A DNA stretch of 10,565 nucleotides from Holophagales bacterium UBA5066 (GTDB taxonomy: Bacteria; Acidobacteriota; Thermoanaerobaculia; UBA5066): positions 1 through 10,565 of the forward strand of contig DIAY01000249.1 in the NCBI GenBank assembly GCA_002414905.1, given 5' to 3'. The stretch's first letter is position 1; every line of letters begins with the position of its first letter. Below the pieces are notes generated by a model, which was not told the DNA's origin, did not search any database, and saw only the letters and a list, made by a program, of their open reading frames with translations. Positions 8,098-10,565 of the stretch are shown one piece after another. The position numbers and the translations under genes are program-made.

Positions 8098-8313
8098 CTA
8101 GCCGCCGAGGTGCTCGTCGAGGACGTCGAAGGTCCAGGCGTGCGTGCCCGCCAGCCCGGACGCGGCGCGCTCGATCTCCCGGCCGGGATCGGTCGCTTCG
8201 AGAAGGAAGAGCCCCTGCTCGGGTCGGGAGAGGAGGCGCCAGCGGAGCGTGAGCCCCTGCGCGAACGCACGGAGGACAGCTTCGTCTTTTCCCTCGACGA
8301 ACAGGACGCGCAT
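8098..8313 (-). CDS. Unrecognised 71-residue protein, first gene of the ubiX-addBA operon
   Basis: I do not recognise this protein. It runs MRVLFVEGKDEAVL to TFDVLDEHLGG and has no membrane segment, signal peptide or cysteine. Alternating hydrophobic stretches (MRVLFVEG, WRLLS, GLFLLEAT) and the closing WTFDVLDEHL suggest a small compact alpha/beta domain. The ATG at 8313 is preferred: a longer frame reaches to 8439, but its upstream part is the complement of the selC tRNA and cannot be protein. A GTG directly before the ATG is also possible. It ends ten bases before ubiX on the same strand, which argues for co-transcription and against a chance frame. Its relation to UbiX or AddAB is unknown. 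The main alternative is a spurious frame in GC-rich DNA. Confidence 0.6.
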   Translation of the reverse strand: MRVLFVEGKDEAVLRAFAQGLTLRWRLLSRPEQGLFLLEATDPGREIERAASGLAGTHAWTFDVLDEHLGG

Positions 8314-8339
8314 CACCAGCCGTCCGCCCGCTCTCCGCG

Positions 8340-8345
8340 TAGAAT
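8340..8345 (+). promoter_or_regulatory. Candidate -10 box for selC
   Basis: TAGAAT matches 5/6 of the -10 consensus and ends seven bases before the first base of the tRNA, so transcription would start at or next to the mature 5' end. No -35-like hexamer is visible 16-18 bases upstream, which leaves this tentative. The nearby 37-bp repeats also contain TAGAAT. Confidence 0.3.
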
Positions 8346-8352
8346 CGGGAGC

Positions 8353-8451
8353 GGAAGCGCAAGGGGTCCGGTGGCCTCCCTGGTCTTCAAAACCAGCGTG
8401 CACGCTCCGCGAGGTGCGGCGGGTGGGTTCGACTCCCACACGCTTCCGCCA
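8353..8451 (+). tRNA. selC: tRNA-Sec (anticodon TCA)
   Basis: This 99-base gene folds as a bacterial selenocysteine tRNA. The acceptor arm is GGAAGCGC (8353-8360) against ACGCTTCC (8440-8447), with seven Watson-Crick pairs and a C/A mismatch at the eighth. Two A linkers follow, then a 6-bp D stem GGGGTC/GGCCTC around a four-base CGGT loop. The anticodon stem is CTGGT/ACCAG with loop CTTCAAA and TCA at 8387-8389. A 26-base variable region follows (8397-8422) that can pair GCAC/GTGC and CTC/GAG. The T arm is GTGGG-TTCGACT-CCCAC, with discriminator G8448 and an encoded CCA. The 6-bp D stem with a 4-base loop, the long extra arm and the G discriminator are diagnostic of bacterial tRNA-Sec. The molecule reads UGA as selenocysteine with SelA, SelB and SelD, none of which is in the window. 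Five T residues follow CCA at once. The gene is divergent from the ubiX operon. Confidence 0.97.
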
Positions 8452-8465
8452 TTTTTCTCCTGTTG

Positions 8466-8509
8466 CAACCCTGCGGAGGGCTCGGGGGACCGAGGCCTGA
8501 GACGGGTTG
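8466..8509. other. Stem-loop in the convergent gap after selC
   Basis: CAACCC (8466-8471) can pair with GGGTTG (8504-8509). Between them CTCGG-GGGA-CCGAG (8481-8494) makes a five-pair inner hairpin, extendable by GG/CC across one mismatch. It lies between selC and the convergent secreted-protein gene, where a two-way terminator would be expected. No T-run follows it on either strand, so it is not a standard intrinsic terminator. Confidence 0.35.
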
Positions 8510-8583
8510 TAGAATAGAGAATCAAGACCTGACCCCTAGCTCTTCTTAGAATAGAGAATCAAGACCTGACCCCTAGCTCTTCT
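8510..8583. repeat. Perfect 37-bp tandem direct repeat (two copies)
   Basis: Two identical 37-base units lie head to tail at 8510-8546 and 8547-8583. Each runs from tagaatagaga through aatcaagacctgacccc to tagctcttct. The unit is about 43% GC in a roughly 70% GC window, so it stands out as foreign or non-coding. The central tcaagacctga is an imperfect dyad (tca/tga arms). The second copy ends two bases before the stop codon of the secreted-protein gene. A partial third copy lies near 9216. I have an unverified impression that this core recurs between genes in some uncultured bacteria, possibly linked to IS200/REP-type elements. Confidence 0.95.
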
Positions 8584-8585
8584 CC

Positions 8586-9161
8586 TTACTTCGGAAGAGG
8601 ATGCGGCTCGGAGAAACCGCGCTTGCGGATGTCTTCCGTGAGCTCCCGGTCGGTCTTCAGCGGCTTGTTCTCGCCGTAGCGGGGGTCGTCGCGGTATTGC
8701 GGGATGCAGCCGGGAGTCTTCCGGCAGGCCTCGGCGGCATCGTCCCACTCCTGGCGCGCACGGTCGCGGCTCGAGCTGCGGGTCCGCTCGGGGACGGCGA
8801 GGCCCTTCGCGACGGCGCGGTCCATGCGGCGCTGGGCCTGGGTGGCCCCGGCGTCGCCGCTGGCGGCCTTTCCACTCTTCTTCGAAGCGGTTGCGTGCGA
8901 GCCGGGGGCCGCCTTGGGTGCCGGGTCCTCCGCGGCGTCGGCCGGGTCGACGGTCTGGACGTCCTCGAATGAAACCTGCTTCGCCGGCGTGCCCTTCGCT
9001 TTCATCTCCGCCGCGTGGTCGGCAAGCGTCTTCGGCCTGGCCGGTTCGGAAGAACGGCCGAGAGCGGGGGCCGGACCCGTCGCGGGGACGGGAGTCGGAG
9101 AGGCGACCGCAACGGGGGCAGAGGATTGCAGAAGGAAGAGGGCGAGAGAGAAAGCGAGCAT
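8586..9161 (-). CDS. Unrecognised small secreted protein
   Basis: This 191-residue protein is not one I recognise. Residues 1-20 look like a signal peptide (LAFSLALFLLQSSAPVAVA), with likely cleavage after AVA at 20. The mature part starts with a Pro/Ala-rich tract (21-42), then a charged, low-complexity region to about 130. It ends with a more ordered-looking segment holding Cys146 and Cys152 (CRKTPGC), which could form a disulfide. The predicted leader lacks a positively charged start, yet the codons just before the ATG would read ALRKRLV after an in-frame TAA. This suggests either a changed start or chance. A weak AAGAGA precedes the ATG. The gene is flanked by copies of the aatcaagacctgaccc repeat on both sides and is convergent with selC. 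Its low complexity means it could be fast-evolving or lineage-specific. Confidence 0.6.
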   Translation of the reverse strand: MLAFSLALFLLQSSAPVAVASPTPVPATGPAPALGRSSEPARPKTLADHAAEMKAKGTPAKQVSFEDVQTVDPADAAEDPAPKAAPGSHATASKKSGKAASGDAGATQAQRRMDRAVAKGLAVPERTRSSSRDRARQEWDDAAEACRKTPGCIPQYRDDPRYGENKPLKTDRELTEDIRKRGFSEPHPLPK

Positions 9162-9215
9162 GACGAGTCTCTTGCGGAGAGCTTACGACGACAGCCGGTC
9201 CTGCAGGGTTCCCGG

Positions 9216-9247
9216 TAGGGAAAATCAAGACCTGACCCTGCTACTCT
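9216..9247. repeat. Partial third copy of the aatcaagacctgaccc repeat
   Basis: Sixteen bases (9223-9238) are identical to the core of the 37-bp repeat at 8510-8583 and in the same orientation. The flanks are partly similar (taggga before, ctactct after). It lies in the 92-base gap between two divergent genes and ends six bases before the ATG of the GAF/SpoIIE gene, so it would be in that gene's leader or promoter. Confidence 0.85.
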
Positions 9248-9253
9248 CCCGCA

Positions 9254-10565
9254 ATGGACTCGGCGTCGAGCGGCGGGGTCCGATCCGGGCGGGGGATGAC
9301 CGGGGAGGCGCGGAACCGGCTCCTCGTGCGGATCGCACACGAGCTCGACGGGATGCTCAACCTGGACGACGTGCTCGGTCGGCTCCTGGACACGCTCCGG
9401 TCCGCGGTCGGATACGACGCCGCCGGAATCTTCGTCCTGAACCGCGAGGAGGTCTTCCCGGGCTACGGTCTCTCGTGGAGGAAGATCGCCGCGACGGTTC
9501 GGCGGGGCTTCGACGGACCTCTTCCCGACATCGACCGGCTCCTCGCCCTGGGCCAGGGGCTCGTCGGGTACGCGCTTCAGACCGGTGAGGTCGCCGTGGC
9601 GCCCGACGTCCTGCTCGACCCGCGTTACGTGATGGGTCGCCCCGAGACGCGATCGGAGCTGGCGGTCCCGGTCTACGCGGGAGGGCGGCTCATCGGCGCG
9701 ATGAACCTCGAGAGCGACGAACCCGGCGCCTACGCTGAGGAGGACGCGGAGATCCTTCGCCTCTTCGCGGACGCGGCCGCGATCGCCGTCGAGAAGGCAA
9801 TCCTCTACCGTCTCTTCGTCCAGAAGGAGCGCCTCGAAGAGCAGCTCCGGCTCGCGCTCGAGACCCGGGAGCTTTCGGGCGCCGCGACGTGGTCCGGCAT
9901 TCCCGGCTGGGACGCTGCGGGCTTCTCCCGCCCGCGGTTCGAGATTGGCGGCGACTATTACGACCACATCCCGCTCGCCGATGGACGGCTGGGGCTCGTC
10001 ATCGCGGACGTGTCGGGGAAGGGGAGCCTCGCGGCGATGACCCTGACGACGTTCCGCGCCATCCTGCGGACCCAGCTGGAAGGGGAGCCCGAGCCCGTGA
10101 GGACGGCCGCCGCCGCCAACCGCCTCCTGCGGGAGAGAGTGGCGCCGACGGAGTACGTCACCGCCGTCTACGGCGTCCTCGACGCGGTCCGCGGCGTCCT
10201 CGACTATTCCAACTGCGGGCACACGCCGCCGCTCCTCGTTCGCGCGGACGGACGGTATTCGAAGCTGACGACCGGCGGGCCGCCTCTCGGCCTCCTCGCG
10301 GGAGCCCGGTACCTCGCCGGAGAGGTCACCATCGAGGAAGGTGACCTGCTCGTCCTCTTCACGGACGGGGTCGTGGAAGCGGAGGCCCCGGGAGGGCTCG
10401 AGTTCGGCGTGGACCGCCTCGCCGAGGTCGTGTGCGCTTCGCGCGGCCTGCCGAGCGCGAGGGTGATCGAGGAGGTCGTCAAGGCGACGGCCGAGTTCTG
10501 CGGCTCCACCGAGTACGCCGACGACTTCACGGTCCTCGTCCTGAAGCGACTGCCGCAGGGCGCGT
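9254..10565 (+). CDS. GAF-domain SpoIIE/RsbU-type PP2C serine/threonine phosphatase (partial, open at right edge)
   Basis: The frame is open for 437 codons from ATG 9254 to the window end without a stop. The domain already looks complete, so the true end is probably close. Residues about 25-185 are a GAF sensor domain, ending in RSELAVPVYAGGRLIGAMNL and a helix. A short coiled coil (about 186-206, FVQKERLEEQLRLALETREL) links to a SpoIIE-type phosphatase. Its metal-binding and core motifs are EIGGDYYD (230-237), IADVSGKG (250-257), NCGHTPPLL (320-328), GGPPLG (341-346), FTDGVVEAE (369-377) and DDFTVLVL (423-430). Relatives dephosphorylate anti-sigma-factor antagonists in partner-switching pathways, with the GAF domain sensing a small ligand or redox state. 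The actual partner is not in view. No transmembrane segment is seen, so it is cytoplasmic. ATG 9254 has no ribosome binding site; ATG 9296 (residue 15), after a G-rich run, is an alternative. Confidence 0.93.
   Translation, partial: MDSASSGGVRSGRGMTGEARNRLLVRIAHELDGMLNLDDVLGRLLDTLRSAVGYDAAGIFVLNREEVFPGYGLSWRKIAATVRRGFDGPLPDIDRLLALGQGLVGYALQTGEVAVAPDVLLDPRYVMGRPETRSELAVPVYAGGRLIGAMNLESDEPGAYAEEDAEILRLFADAAAIAVEKAILYRLFVQKERLEEQLRLALETRELSGAATWSGIPGWDAAGFSRPRFEIGGDYYDHIPLADGRLGLVIADVSGKGSLAAMTLTTFRAILRTQLEGEPEPVRTAAAANRLLRERVAPTEYVTAVYGVLDAVRGVLDYSNCGHTPPLLVRADGRYSKLTTGGPPLGLLAGARYLAGEVTIEEGDLLVLFTDGVVEAEAPGGLEFGVDRLAEVVCASRGLPSARVIEEVVKATAEFCGSTEYADDFTVLVLKRLPQGA

Noticed and set aside
8452..8456. 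Intrinsic terminator of selC made by the five T residues after CCA.
   Set aside because: The T-run is short and the only hairpin before it is the tRNA arm itself. The separate stem-loop at 8466-8509 lies after the T-run, so the standard order is not met.
8313..8525. A minus-strand 70-codon frame crossing selC, and the AGGAG plus ATG at the complement of the tRNA 3' end.
   Set aside because: The frame is the complement of tRNA-Sec. Translations of tRNA complements are a common false annotation, and the ATGGCGGAAGCG is simply the reversed CCA end and acceptor stem.
8510..8583. A CRISPR array.
   Set aside because: The two 37-bp units abut directly with no spacer between them, and there is no third regularly spaced copy or cas gene.
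8536..9228. A 230-codon minus-strand frame overlapping the secreted-protein gene.
   Set aside because: It is Arg/Gly/Pro-rich, extends through two repeat copies, and lacks a signal peptide or domain. The overlapping 191-residue frame has a signal peptide and better codon use.
8448..9253. Attachment-site duplicate of the selC 3' end.
   Set aside because: I found no second copy of the T arm and acceptor 3' sequence downstream in the window and no integrase gene.

Overview
The window is about 70% GC and gene-dense. It suggests a high-GC, probably environmental bacterium with AddAB-type recombination, selenocysteine decoding and GAF/SpoIIE-type signalling. That mix would fit Acidobacteriota or a relative, but this is a guess from gene content and composition; there is no phylogenetic marker such as rRNA.

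Layout, left to right. (1) At the left edge, on the minus strand, is the N-terminal part of a ModE-type winged-helix regulator. Upstream of it, also on the minus strand, lies an unrecognised cysteine-rich exported protein that may have its own promoter. (2) Positions 1056-8313 (minus strand, transcribed right to left) look like one operon: a 71-residue unknown protein, ubiX (flavin prenyltransferase), addB and addA. Gaps are 10 bp, 37 bp and a 4-bp GTGA overlap. addB and addA together encode a helicase-nuclease for double-strand break repair. (3) Immediately upstream of that operon and divergent from it is selC, the tRNA for selenocysteine (anticodon TCA, 8353-8451). It has a 6-bp D stem, a long variable arm and an encoded CCA end. 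(4) Downstream of selC is an AT-richer stretch with a perfect 37-bp tandem duplication. It lies against the 3' end of a minus-strand gene for an unrecognised secreted protein. A third, partial copy of the repeat lies on the other side of that gene. (5) At the right edge a plus-strand gene encodes a GAF-domain plus SpoIIE/RsbU-type PP2C phosphatase, still open at the window end.

The addBA pair and selC are the firmest functional calls. The most unusual non-coding signal is the repeat family with core aatcaagacctgaccc, which brackets the secreted-protein gene next to selC. I found no clear novel multi-gene system. The candidates for new biology are the repeat element, the 71-residue operon leader protein and the two unknown exported proteins.
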